Source: an uncultured Clostridia bacterium (lineage in GTDB: Bacteria > Bacillota > Clostridia > TANB77 > CAG-508). Taken from it: a DNA stretch of 13,181 bases. Below the pieces are notes generated by a model. It worked only from the letters and a program-made list of their open reading frames with translations, did no database searches and was not told the DNA's origin. Within the stretch, counting starts at the first letter, position 1. The number at the start of each line of letters is the position of its first letter. Shown piece after piece: positions 1 to 6,860 of this stretch. The position numbers were made by a program, and so were the translations under genes. Where the stretch lies: the NCBI GenBank assembly GCA_934122385.1, contig CAKOWP010000033.1:1-13181 (forward strand). The letters run 5' to 3'.

Positions 1-209
1 GCTCCCATATTTTCAAATTTATCTTCTAATTCAATATCTTTTGCTATTGTAACACCATCATTTGTAATTAGTGGTGCACCAAAACTTTTGTCTAATACAA
101 CATTTCTCCCTTTTGGTCCTAATGTTACTTTAACTGTATCAGCTAATTTATTAACTCCTTCTAATAAAGACTTTCTTGCATCTTCTCCAAATTTTATTTG
201 TTTTGCCAT
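1..209 (-). CDS. groL: Chaperonin GroEL (Hsp60), N-terminal part, cut by the window edge
   Basis: This is the first 69 or so codons of the 60-kDa chaperonin, which folds proteins in the cytoplasm as a double ring capped by GroES. The visible N-terminus begins MAKQIKFGEDARKSLLEGVN, followed by the family hallmarks TVKVTLGPKGRNVV (ATP-binding region) and NDGVTIAKDIELED. The ATG (207-209, complement) is preceded by an AGGAGG Shine-Dalgarno (219-224, complement) at good spacing. It follows groS in the same direction, as in nearly all bacteria, but the gap is unusually long (about 165 bp) because it holds a large REP-like inverted repeat. The rest of the gene lies outside the window. Confidence 0.97.
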   Translation of the reverse strand, partial: MAKQIKFGEDARKSLLEGVNKLADTVKVTLGPKGRNVVLDKSFGAPLITNDGVTIAKDIELEDKFENMG

Positions 210-225
210 TTTAAATTTCCTCCTA

Positions 226-373
226 ACTTTCCGGGATTAAGGGACGTTCCTTCAAATTCCCTTTTTCGTTGAACCAAAGGGGACGTTCTTAAATTGGTTC
301 AAATTACTAAATTTTTATATTTTTTATTTTTCCTAAATATGAACCAATTTAAGAACGTCCCCTTTGGTTCAAC
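226..373. repeat. REP-like perfect 33-bp inverted repeat between groS and groL (GGGGACGTTC family)
   Basis: Arms at 268-300 and 341-373 are perfect reverse complements over 33 bp, separated by a 40-nt AT-rich loop. Each arm contains its own short inverted ends (GAACCAA and TTGGTTC) around the core GGGGACGTTC, so it looks like two REP units placed head to head. A further degenerate fragment, GGGACGTTCC, lies at 241-250. No T-tract follows on the minus strand, so it is not an ordinary intrinsic terminator, but any transcript running from groS to groL must contain this hairpin. Confidence 0.9.
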
Positions 374-375
374 TT

Positions 376-657
376 CTATTCAACAATTGCTAAAATATCA
401 TCTTGTTTTACTATTAAATATTCTGTTCCTTCGTATTTTACTTCTGTTCCAGAATATTTACTTACTATTATATTGTCTCCTTTTTTTACATACATTTCTT
501 CATTTTTTCCGTCTATTTTTTCTCCTGGTCCTACTTCTATTACTTCTGCGATTTGTGGTTTTTCTTGTGCACTACTTGCTAAGATTATTCCACTTTTTGT
601 TGTTTCTTCGCCTTCTTTCATTTTTATTAATACTCTACTTCCTAATGGTTTAATCAT
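376..657 (-). CDS. groS: Co-chaperonin GroES (Hsp10)
   Basis: A 93-aa co-chaperonin that forms the heptameric lid of the GroEL cage. Family features are the MIKPLGSRVLIK start, the mobile loop around residues 15-28 (EGEETTKSGIIL) that contacts GroEL, the EVIEVGPG turn and the C-terminal DILAIVE. The start is taken at the ATG of MIKPLG (655-657, complement) because GGAGGT (about 665-670, complement) is correctly spaced. An upstream in-frame ATG at 684 would add nine atypical residues and lies before the ribosome binding site. It is the first gene of the groS-groL operon and is preceded by CIRCE operators. Confidence 0.97.
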   Translation of the reverse strand: MIKPLGSRVLIKMKEGEETTKSGIILASSAQEKPQIAEVIEVGPGEKIDGKNEEMYVKKGDNIIVSKYSGTEVKYEGTEYLIVKQDDILAIVE

Positions 658-708
658 GATATTACCTCCTTCAATTTTTTCCATTTAAGAATGTTTTACT
701 TTTTATTT

Positions 709-735
709 TTAGCACTCTTTTTGTTTAACTGCTAA
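709..735 (-). promoter_or_regulatory. CIRCE operator (HrcA binding site) of groS-groL
   Basis: TTAGCACTC, a 9-nt spacer and AACTGCTAA. Against the CIRCE consensus TTAGCACTC-N9-GAGTGCTAA the left arm is perfect and the right arm matches 7 of 9. It lies about 50 bp before the groS start and just after the candidate -10, where HrcA would block transcription. Confidence 0.93.
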
Positions 736-736
736 T

Positions 737-765
737 AATTTATACCTTTTTTTAGCAATTGTCAA
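737..765 (-). promoter_or_regulatory. Candidate sigma-A promoter of groS-groL
   Basis: On the minus strand a perfect -35 TTGACA (complement of 760-765) is followed after 17 bp by TAAATT (737-742), or after 15 bp by TATAAA (739-744). The transcription start would fall around 730, inside the main CIRCE. The -35 is clear and the -10 is ambiguous. Confidence 0.65.
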
Positions 766-778
766 TAGAGTTTGCTAA
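752..778 (-). promoter_or_regulatory. Second, degenerate CIRCE-like operator overlapping the groS -35
   Basis: TTAGCAATT, a spacer of exactly 9 nt and GTTTGCTAA. This matches 14 of 18 arm positions of CIRCE with the canonical spacing, and the arms pair TTAGCAA with TTTGCTAA. It covers the -35 hexamer and begins 43 bp from the start of the first CIRCE. Confidence 0.6.
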
Positions 779-897
779 AATTCACATAGAATTCACATTT
801 GACTATATATTATATGTCTATTTTAATTTTTATAGAACGTTTTTATAAATTAACTTTTTATTTTATATTTTTTTAATAGTTTGCCTTTAAGTCAAAG

Positions 898-927
898 AAA
901 AAGAGCCTAGAATTCTCTAAGCTCTTT
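898..927 (-). terminator. Rho-independent terminator after the 164-aa unknown gene
   Basis: On the minus strand AAAGAGC and GCTCTTT form a stem extended by TAGA/TCTA around a small loop (900-927), followed by TTTTTCTTT. It starts about 10 bp after the stop codon of the gene at 938-1432. Confidence 0.8.
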
Positions 928-937
928 GGTGGAGGCT

Positions 938-1432
938 TTATGCTTTTATATAAGTCTCTCCTTTTAGACCTAATTTTTGAGTTAGGCTGGTTAATGATCT
1001 TTGTGAAGAAATTGTATATTGTTGATATTTTTCATATATATACAATTCTATTTGCTCATAAGGTCTAGTTGGACCTTTACCAGCCCAATATTTCATCCCC
1101 ATCCCAATTACAGTTCTTGGGAGTCCGTATATCGTATTTAGCCTTTTCCTTTTTAGATTCTCTCCTTCAATCTTCTCAACAACAAAGTAGTTGTACTGAG
1201 AATTTTCTTTTGGGAGCTCCTCTCTTAAAAACCTTTTCTTTTTCCTTTTTTCACTTGACGTTATGTTGTCGTACTGACTTATTATACAGTCAATCTCATC
1301 TTCCATAAAAGACCGGATTACTAATCCATTTTCTCTGTCCATAAAAAAGATTTGTTGTTCTCCTGTATCGCCATCCTCAATGATTATCTCATTTTCGGTT
1401 GTGTAGTAATTGTCATTTGGATTTTTTTTCAT
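938..1432 (-). CDS. Unrecognised 164-aa protein, single-gene transcription unit
   Basis: I do not recognise this family. The predicted protein is hydrophilic, with an acidic N-terminal third (EIIIEDGDTGEQQ), a basic patch in the middle (EKRKKKRFLREELP) and an aromatic-rich C-terminal part (MKYWAGKGPTRPYEQIELY). There is no signal peptide or membrane segment, so it is probably cytoplasmic. The start is taken at 1432 (MKKNPNDNYY) because GGAGGT sits 8 bp upstream; an ATG at 1447 overlaps that ribosome binding site and is unlikely. It has its own promoter and terminator between groS and pyrG, so it is not in an operon. Codon use looks less AT-driven than its neighbours, and it holds the only CGG codon (residue 40) in an otherwise intact gene here, which hints at horizontal acquisition. 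Confidence 0.8.
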   Translation of the reverse strand: MKKNPNDNYYTTENEIIIEDGDTGEQQIFFMDRENGLVIRSFMEDEIDCIISQYDNITSSEKRKKKRFLREELPKENSQYNYFVVEKIEGENLKRKRLNTIYGLPRTVIGMGMKYWAGKGPTRPYEQIELYIYEKYQQYTISSQRSLTSLTQKLGLKGETYIKA

Positions 1433-1473
1433 CTGTATTACCTCCATAAATATATAATTTTTATTATGTTTTA

Positions 1474-1502
1474 ATTATAGCACATTTTCATGGCTTTTGC
1501 AA
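1474..1502 (-). promoter_or_regulatory. Sigma-A promoter (extended -10) of the 164-aa gene
   Basis: On the minus strand -35 TTGCAA (1497-1502), a 17-bp spacer and -10 TATAAT (complement of 1474-1479). The -10 is preceded by TGC, giving the extended TGnTATAAT form. The start codon lies about 40 bp downstream. Confidence 0.8.
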
Positions 1503-1567
1503 ATTATGTAAATTGATTATACATCTAAATTTTGTCTACTTAAATTCCGCACTAACTATATATAATA

Positions 1568-3175
1568 CTATCTAGATTTTGCAACCCTTACCAATTCAAC
1601 AAACAATGGAGCAGGTCTATTAGGTCTAGACTTCAACTCTGGATGGAACTGACCTGCAATAAAAAATGGATGTTCCTTTTGAGAAAGTTCAACAATTTCA
1701 ACCAACTCACCATCTGGTGAAGTACCAGAGCAAATTAAGCCAGCATTTTCAAGTCTTTCTTTATAATCATTGTTATACTCAAAACGATGTCTATGTCTTT
1801 CTGCAATTTCGGTTGTACCATAAACTTTTTCTGCCAATGTTCCTTCTTTAATAACACATGGATAACTTCCAAGTCTCATAGTTCCACCTTTTTTATTAAC
1901 TGATTTTTGATTTTCCATTATATGAATTACTTGATTCTTTGATTTTTCGTCAAATTCTTGTGAATTTGCATCTTTTAATCCTAGCACATCTCTTGCATAT
2001 TCAACAACCGCCATTTGCATTCCCAGGCAAATTCCCAAAAATGGTATTTTGTTTTCTCTTGCATATTTAATTGTTTCAATTTTTCCTTCTATTCCTCTAT
2101 TTCCAAATCCACCTGGAACAACAATTCCTTGAAATTCTTTAAGCATTTCATCTGCAGTATCTTTTGTTATTTTTTCCGCATCTATTAATTTAATTTCTGT
2201 TTCAACATCATTTGCAAATCCTGCATGTTTAATGCTTTCAATTACTGATATATATGAATCTTCTAGCTTGATATATTTTCCGACTATTGCTATTTTAACT
2301 TTGTTGTTTTTGTCTATTTTTCTTATTTTTTCTATCATTTCTTCCCATTTTCTGTTGTCTGGTATATATCTATCCAATTTCAAATGGTTACAAACTTCTC
2401 TTGCTAGTCCCTCTTCTTCTAACATTAGTGGTACTGCATATAAACAATCTGCTGTTTTGTTTTGAATTACACTTGTTTTTCTAACATTGCAAAATAAAGC
2501 CAATTTTTCTCTTATATTGTCTGGTATATCTTGTTCTGTTCTACATACTAAAATATCTGGTATAATTCCATAACTTTGTAATTCTTTTACTGAGTGTTGT
2601 GTCGGTTTTGATTTTATTTCATTTGACCCAAATATATATGGCAATAAAGTTACATGGATAAAGCATACATCTTCGGGATTTTTTTCTAATCCTACTTGTC
2701 TAATTGCTTCAATTATTGAAAGTCCTTCAATATCTCCTACTGTTCCACCTACTTCAGAAATCACTATATCTGTGTCTGTATTTTCAAATCCATATATTTT
2801 TTCTTTTATTTGATTTGTTATGTGAGGAATTACTTGTACTGTTTTTCCTAAGTAATCTCCTCTTCTTTCTTTTTCTATTACTTCTGAATATATTTTTCCC
2901 ATTGTTATGCTTGAATTTTTTGTTAAGTTTTCATTTATAAATCTTTCATAATGTCCTAAATCCAAATCAGTTTCTGCTCCATCGTCTGTTACAAAGACTT
3001 CTCCATGTTCATATGGGTTCATTGTTCCTGGGTCTACATTAATATATGGGTCGAATTTTTGTATTGTTACCTTATATCCCCTATTTTTTAATAATCTCCC
3101 TAGTGATGCTGCTGTTATCCCCTTTCCTAATCCTGATACAACTCCACCTGTTACAAATATGTATTTTGTGTTCAT
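1568..3175 (-). CDS. pyrG: CTP synthase
   Basis: A 535-aa full-length CTP synthase, which aminates UTP to CTP using ATP and glutamine. The N-terminal synthetase domain opens with KYIFVTGGVVSGLGKGI (P-loop), followed by KFDPYINVDPGTMNP and the EVGGTVGDIE segment. The C-terminal class-I glutamine amidotransferase domain carries the nucleophile motif GICLGMQ (about residue 385) and the His/Glu motif GQFHPE (about residue 517). The ATG (3173-3175, complement) follows a strong GGAGGGGG ribosome binding site. It is transcribed alone, after the terminator of the cyclophilin gene. The leader contains small overlapping hairpins, but the G-rich start used in Bacillus for CTP-dependent reiterative transcription was not recognised. 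No convincing terminator is seen beyond the stop. Confidence 0.98.
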   Translation of the reverse strand: MNTKYIFVTGGVVSGLGKGITAASLGRLLKNRGYKVTIQKFDPYINVDPGTMNPYEHGEVFVTDDGAETDLDLGHYERFINENLTKNSSITMGKIYSEVIEKERRGDYLGKTVQVIPHITNQIKEKIYGFENTDTDIVISEVGGTVGDIEGLSIIEAIRQVGLEKNPEDVCFIHVTLLPYIFGSNEIKSKPTQHSVKELQSYGIIPDILVCRTEQDIPDNIREKLALFCNVRKTSVIQNKTADCLYAVPLMLEEEGLAREVCNHLKLDRYIPDNRKWEEMIEKIRKIDKNNKVKIAIVGKYIKLEDSYISVIESIKHAGFANDVETEIKLIDAEKITKDTADEMLKEFQGIVVPGGFGNRGIEGKIETIKYARENKIPFLGICLGMQMAVVEYARDVLGLKDANSQEFDEKSKNQVIHIMENQKSVNKKGGTMRLGSYPCVIKEGTLAEKVYGTTEIAERHRHRFEYNNDYKERLENAGLICSGTSPDGELVEIVELSQKEHPFFIAGQFHPELKSRPNRPAPLFVELVRVAKSR

Positions 3176-3192
3176 TTTCTTCCCCCTCCTAA

Positions 3193-3237
3193 AAAACCAG
3201 AATTAAGGTTTTGTATTCAGTGCAAACTGCTACAAAA
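3193..3237 (-). promoter_or_regulatory. Overlapping hairpins in the pyrG leader
   Basis: On the minus strand TTTTGTA...TACAAAA (arms 3231-3237 and 3209-3215, with CAGT/ACTG inside) is followed by AAAACC...GGTTTT (3207-3212 and 3193-3198). The two hairpins share the AAAA segment, so they cannot both form fully. The second is next to the pyrG ribosome binding site. Function is uncertain. Confidence 0.4.
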
Positions 3238-3300
3238 TCTATTTTTTGCCATCTTTATCTTCTACAGAATGTTATCATATTATGATTTCTTTCCTAGAAT

Positions 3301-3357
3301 ATAAAAATAAAAAAAGATTAAAAAAATTTTTCCGGCAAATGCGGTTTTTTTTTAATC
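3301..3357 (-). terminator. Intrinsic terminator downstream of the cyclophilin gene
   Basis: On the minus strand GATTAAAAAAA pairs with TTTTTTTAATC (3347-3357 with 3316-3326), with an inner CCG/CGG pair, followed by TTTTTTTATTTTTAT (3301-3315). A preceding hairpin, AGCACTTG with CAAGTGTT (about 3370-3396), lies between the stop codon and this structure and has a T-tract only on the plus strand. Confidence 0.7.
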
Positions 3358-3411
3358 TATTATTATTTTAACACTTGTCTTTTTATTTGGCAAGTGCTTT
3401 TTCTTTTTATT

Positions 3412-4197
3412 TTATTTTTTATTATTGTTGCCAACTCCATATTGTTTATATAACCATGATGTATAATCAAATGGTGTTAAAGTATCTGGCATACCATAAT
3501 CAACTCCATATGTTTCAACTTTTATAGATGTAACTTTTGGTGGATTTACCGGTGTACTAACTTCTGCATTTTCTTTATTTTCTTGTCCTTCAGCTGCTTT
3601 AACTTCAACATTTTCTATTTGATGTACAACATCTAGCCCTTCTATAACTTTACCAAATGCAGCATAATATCCATTTAGGTTTGTATTTTCTTTAGTCATT
3701 ATAAAGAATTGTGAACATCCTGAGTTATAAGATTCTTCTTTTAAACTTGAAGAATATTGTGTATAATCAGCTCTAGCCATCGCAACTGTTCCTTCTTCAA
3801 ATTTTATTGTATTTGTAACTCCGTTTGATAAAAATTCACCTTTTATTGAATAGTCTTTGCTTTCTCCGCCATCTTTTAAATCACTTAATTTAGCTCCTGT
3901 TGTGCCATCTCCACCTTTTGAACCAGCTTGAATCATAAAATCTTTTACTATTCTGTGGAATGTTGTTCCATCATAAAATCCTCTGTTTGCTAATGTTATA
4001 AAGTTTGCTACCGCTTCTGGTGCTTGGTCTGGATATAATTCCATTTTAATTGTTCCAAAGTTTTCTACTTCCATTGTTGCTACTGGATTTTGACTTTTAA
4101 ATGTCGCTTTTTTATAATATCCAAATCCAACAACTCCTATTAATACTATTATAGCTATCATTACTACTATCCAAATTATTTTTCCTACGTTTTTCAT
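3412..4197 (-). CDS. Membrane-anchored peptidyl-prolyl cis-trans isomerase, cyclophilin type
   Basis: A 261-aa cyclophilin that isomerises X-Pro bonds. Residues 7-28 form one strongly hydrophobic N-terminal segment followed by YYKK and no lipobox, so the enzyme is probably tethered by an N-terminal helix and faces the outside of the membrane. The catalytic domain (about 40-235) shows TIKMELYPDQAPEAVANFI, the active-site FHR at 80-82 (FHRIVKDFMIQAG), SQFFIMT and FGKVIEGLDVV. An insertion around DYTQYSSSLKEESYNSG is longer than in minimal cyclophilins, and the asparagine/lysine-rich C-terminus follows a conserved tail. The gene lies about 75 bp after disA on the same strand and may be co-transcribed. 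A role in folding exported or wall-associated proteins is inferred. Confidence 0.93.
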   Translation of the reverse strand: MKNVGKIIWIVVMIAIIVLIGVVGFGYYKKATFKSQNPVATMEVENFGTIKMELYPDQAPEAVANFITLANRGFYDGTTFHRIVKDFMIQAGSKGGDGTTGAKLSDLKDGGESKDYSIKGEFLSNGVTNTIKFEEGTVAMARADYTQYSSSLKEESYNSGCSQFFIMTKENTNLNGYYAAFGKVIEGLDVVHQIENVEVKAAEGQENKENAEVSTPVNPPKVTSIKVETYGVDYGMPDTLTPFDYTSWLYKQYGVGNNNKK

Positions 4198-4271
4198 TTT
4201 TTAACTATTTCTCCCTTCACTATTAAATTGCAATTTTGTATTATTCAAATTTAAATTGCCTGTTTTTTATT

Positions 4272-5330
4272 TTATTCGAACATAAATTGTTCTTGCATTC
4301 TTCTTAAAGACTGCCTAATTGTTCTTGCTCTAACTTCACCTATTCCATCTACTTCGTCCAAACTTTCTATATCAGCTGCAAGTACATGTTGAAATGATTT
4401 AAATGATGATACTAAGTTTTCAACTATATTTGATGGCATTCGTGGTATCTTATTAAGTATTCTGTATCCTCTTGTATATACACCTACTTCGTCGTAATTG
4501 TCAAATGTTTCATATCCTAATAATTTTGCAACTGTATTTTCTCTGGTCATTTCTTCATATTGCATTTTCGACAATTCCTCTATTACTTTTTCTGGCGTTT
4601 TCTTTTTTCTGGAAGTTTTTGTTTGGACTATATAATCTTTTATGATTAGTTCTTCTTCTTTCTCAAGTCCGCCCATAAGTTCCTGTAATTGCATACTTAC
4701 AAGTCTTCCATCAACACCTAATTCGTAAATTTGATTTTTTATTTCATCTGCTATTCTTCTTACTCTTTCAGCTCTTTGTATTACATCAATTACATTTTTT
4801 AGTGTTACTATGTCATTGAATTCATATTCATTTAAGATTGAAAGTCTATTATCAAATACTTTTCTATATCTTTCAAGTGTTTGAATTCCTTGATTTGCTT
4901 TATTTAATACTGCATTTGTGTCTTCTAGTATATATCTAAAATCTCCTTTGAATATTGTGATTATATTTCTTCTTTGAGATATACTTATTACTAGCTCTCC
5001 TGTTTGTTTTGCTGTTCTTTCTGCTGTTCTATGTCTTGTTCCTGTTTCTCTTGTTTCTATTTCTCTTGAGGGTATAAGTTGTGCATTTGCAAAAAGTATT
5101 CTTTTTAAATCTCCACTTAAGACAATTGCTCCATCCATTTTGGCTAGTTCATATAATTTTGAAGATGTATATTCTTCGTTTATATAAAATCCGCCATCAA
5201 CAATTTCTTTTATTACATCATTGTTGTCTGTTATAAGCAGTAGCGCTCCTGTTTTTGCCCTTAATATGTTTTCCAGTCCATCTCTTATTGGTGTTCCTGG
5301 TGCTATTAATTTAAGTAAATCCGCTGTCAA
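4272..5330 (-). CDS. disA: Diadenylate cyclase DisA, DNA-scanning c-di-AMP synthase
   Basis: A 352-aa DisA that makes c-di-AMP from two ATP and pauses at branched DNA. The N-terminal DAC domain has both catalytic motifs: DGA at 66-68 (MDGAIVLSG) and the RHR motif in TGTRHRTAERTA (about 97-108). A helical linker follows, and a C-terminal helix-hairpin-helix DNA-binding domain (SLDEVDGIGEVRARTIRQSL, about 322-341) ends the protein. Length matches the family. The start is a TTG (5328-5330, complement) chosen because GGGAGGT stands 8-10 bp upstream and the MTADLL start fits. It follows radA, a conserved pairing, but a REP-like repeat has been inserted between them. All key residues are present. 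Confidence 0.97.
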   Translation of the reverse strand: MTADLLKLIAPGTPIRDGLENILRAKTGALLLITDNNDVIKEIVDGGFYINEEYTSSKLYELAKMDGAIVLSGDLKRILFANAQLIPSREIETRETGTRHRTAERTAKQTGELVISISQRRNIITIFKGDFRYILEDTNAVLNKANQGIQTLERYRKVFDNRLSILNEYEFNDIVTLKNVIDVIQRAERVRRIADEIKNQIYELGVDGRLVSMQLQELMGGLEKEEELIIKDYIVQTKTSRKKKTPEKVIEELSKMQYEEMTRENTVAKLLGYETFDNYDEVGVYTRGYRILNKIPRMPSNIVENLVSSFKSFQHVLAADIESLDEVDGIGEVRARTIRQSLRRMQEQFMFE

Positions 5331-5356
5331 GTTATTTACCTCCCTCTTCTTGTTTT

Positions 5357-5423
5357 TGTCCTTTTGGGGACGGTTCTGTTTGAGACATCGGTTCCAAATG
5401 AGACATCGTCGTAAAAAAGGACA
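5357..5423. repeat. REP-like repeat (GGGGACGGTTC family) in a hairpin between radA and disA
   Basis: The core at 5366-5406 is nearly identical to the repeats flanking the RAYT gene. It contains two back-to-back 18-bp units at 5371-5388 and 5389-5406 (CGGTTCTGTTTGAGACAT and CGGTTCCAAATGAGACAT, 14 of 18 alike). It is enclosed by a perfect 9-bp inverted repeat, TGTCCTTTT/AAAAGGACA (5357-5365 and 5415-5423). Confidence 0.88.
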
Positions 5424-5430
5424 TTGCTAA

Positions 5431-6790
5431 CTAAAAGCAACTTTTCATTGCTTCATTTATATCTTTCACACCTATTATATCTAATTTAAATTTTTCTTTC
5501 AAGCCTTTTTTGTTACTTTCTGGAATTATACATTTTTTAAATCCTAATTTTTCTGCTTCTTTTAGTCTTTTTTCTATCGTATTAATTCTTCTAACTTCGC
5601 CTGTAAGCCCAACTTCGCCCATTATTGCAATACCTTTTTCAATTGGCTTATTTTTATAACTAGATGCAGTTACCATCAAAATTCCTAAGTCAATTGAAGG
5701 TTCACTTATTTTCAAGCCTCCAACGACATTTAAATATACATCTTGATTTCCTAAGTTCATACCTGCTCTTTTTTCCAAAACAGCTATTAATAGTGCTAAT
5801 CTATTGTAATCTATACCATTTGCAGTTCTCTTTGGATATCCAAATACGCTTTGTGATGTTAATGCTTGCAATTCTACTAGCATTGACCTTGTTCCTTCCA
5901 TACATGATACAATACATGAGCCTGGTGGGTTGTCATCTCTTTCTGAAATCAGCACATCAGAAGGATTTGTTATTTCACACATTCCTTCTCCTCTCATTTC
6001 AAACATACCAATTTCATTTGTAGAACCAAATCTGTTTTTTACACCTCTTAATATTCTGTATGAAAAATATCTTTCACCTTCCAAGTATAAAACAGTGTCT
6101 ACCATATGTTCCAAAACTCTTGGTCCTGCAATGTTTCCGTCTTTAGTAACATGACCTATGATTATTGTTGTTATATTTCTTGATTTACACACTCTCATTA
6201 TTTGTGATGTGATTTCTCTTACTTGGCTTACACTTCCTGCAGCTGCTGAAATCTCTTCTGAATACATTGTTTGTATTGAATCTATTATTACTAATTTGGG
6301 ATTTAAATTTATTATATTTTGATTTACAACATCTATATCTGTCTCACCTAAGAATAGTATGTTCTCATTATTTATTCCGTAATCTATCTGCTCTAAGTTT
6401 TATTTGTTCTGCTGATTCTTCTCCTGAAACATATAAAACTTGTCCTTCTCCTTTTACTTTATCACATAATTGCAAAATCAATGTGGATTTACCAATACCA
6501 GGTTCTCCACCTAGTAAAATTAATGAACCTTTTACAATTCCTCCACCTAAAACTCTGTCTAATTCGTCAAATCCAGTTGATGTTCTTATTGTTTCCTTTG
6601 CCTCATATGAGTTTAATTTTTGTGGTACATTGTTTGTTCCTTTTTCTGCTTTTAATGAACTGTTTTTGCTTTCTACTATTTTTTGTTCAAAAAAAGTATT
6701 CCAGTTTCCACATGCTGGGCATTTTCCTAGCCATTTTCCTGATTCGTATCCGCATTCATTGCATACAAATACTGTTTTATTTTTTGCCAT
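5431..6790 (-). pseudogene. radA: DNA repair protein RadA (Sms), interrupted by a +1 frameshift at a CGG codon
   Basis: RadA is a RecA-like, DnaB-type helicase for branch migration in recombination. The 5' part encodes the zinc finger (C10, C13, C24, C27), Walker A GEPGIGKST (95-103) and VSGEESAEQI. After RADRL (137) the frame reads CGG, two codons and TAA. Removing one base (C of CGG, plus-strand position 6379) gives RADRLGINNENILFLGE and an uninterrupted reading to a TAG at 5431, with VIIDSIQTM (Walker B), the RadA-specific KNRFG motif and the Lon-like C-terminal domain. The restored length is 452 aa, normal for the family. The start at 6790 (MAKNKTVFVC) follows AAAGGGG; in-frame ATGs further up come from the adjacent repeat. 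It may be a real lesion, a sequence error or a recoding event; no other damage is visible. Confidence 0.9.
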
Positions 6791-6809
6791 TTTTTCCCCT
6801 TTCGCTCTT

Positions 6810-6860
6810 TGTCTCGTTGGGGACGGTTCTGTCTGAGACATCGGTTCCAAATGAGACATT
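6810..6860 (+). repeat. REP-like terminal repeat, copy at the 3' side of the RAYT gene
   Basis: A 51-bp copy that starts TGTCTCGTTGGGGACGG and ends with ATGAGACATT. It contains TGTCTC/GAGACA inverted arms and the tandem CGGTTC...GAGACAT units. It directly abuts the transposase stop codon (6861-6863, complement) and lies 20 bp before the radA start. Only about two differences separate it from the inverted copy at 7839-7889. Confidence 0.9.

Noticed and set aside
226..373. CRISPR array
   Set aside because: Repeat units are inverted or irregularly spaced between genes, with no regular spacers and no cas genes.
658..684. Longer GroES start at 684
   Set aside because: It precedes the GGAGGT ribosome binding site and adds nine residues not typical of GroES.
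1433..1447. Longer start at 1447 for the 164-aa gene
   Set aside because: That ATG overlaps the GGAGGT that is properly spaced for the ATG at 1432.
3370..3405. Plus-strand intrinsic terminator (AACACTTG...CAAGTGCT then a T-rich run)
   Set aside because: No plus-strand gene lies upstream. It more likely belongs to the 3' end of the minus-strand cyclophilin transcript or is incidental.
5431..6267. Reading the 3' part of radA as a separate gene starting at MYSEEISAAAG
   Set aside because: The Met lies inside the conserved IDSIQTM segment, and the upstream shifted frame encodes further RadA residues, so this is the continuation of radA.
6791..6859. In-frame upstream ATG that would add 23 residues (MSHLEPMSQTEPSPTRQRAK...) to RadA
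   Set aside because: These residues are translated from the REP-like repeat at 6810-6860. The family N-terminus MAKNKTVFVC at 6790 has a ribosome binding site just before it.
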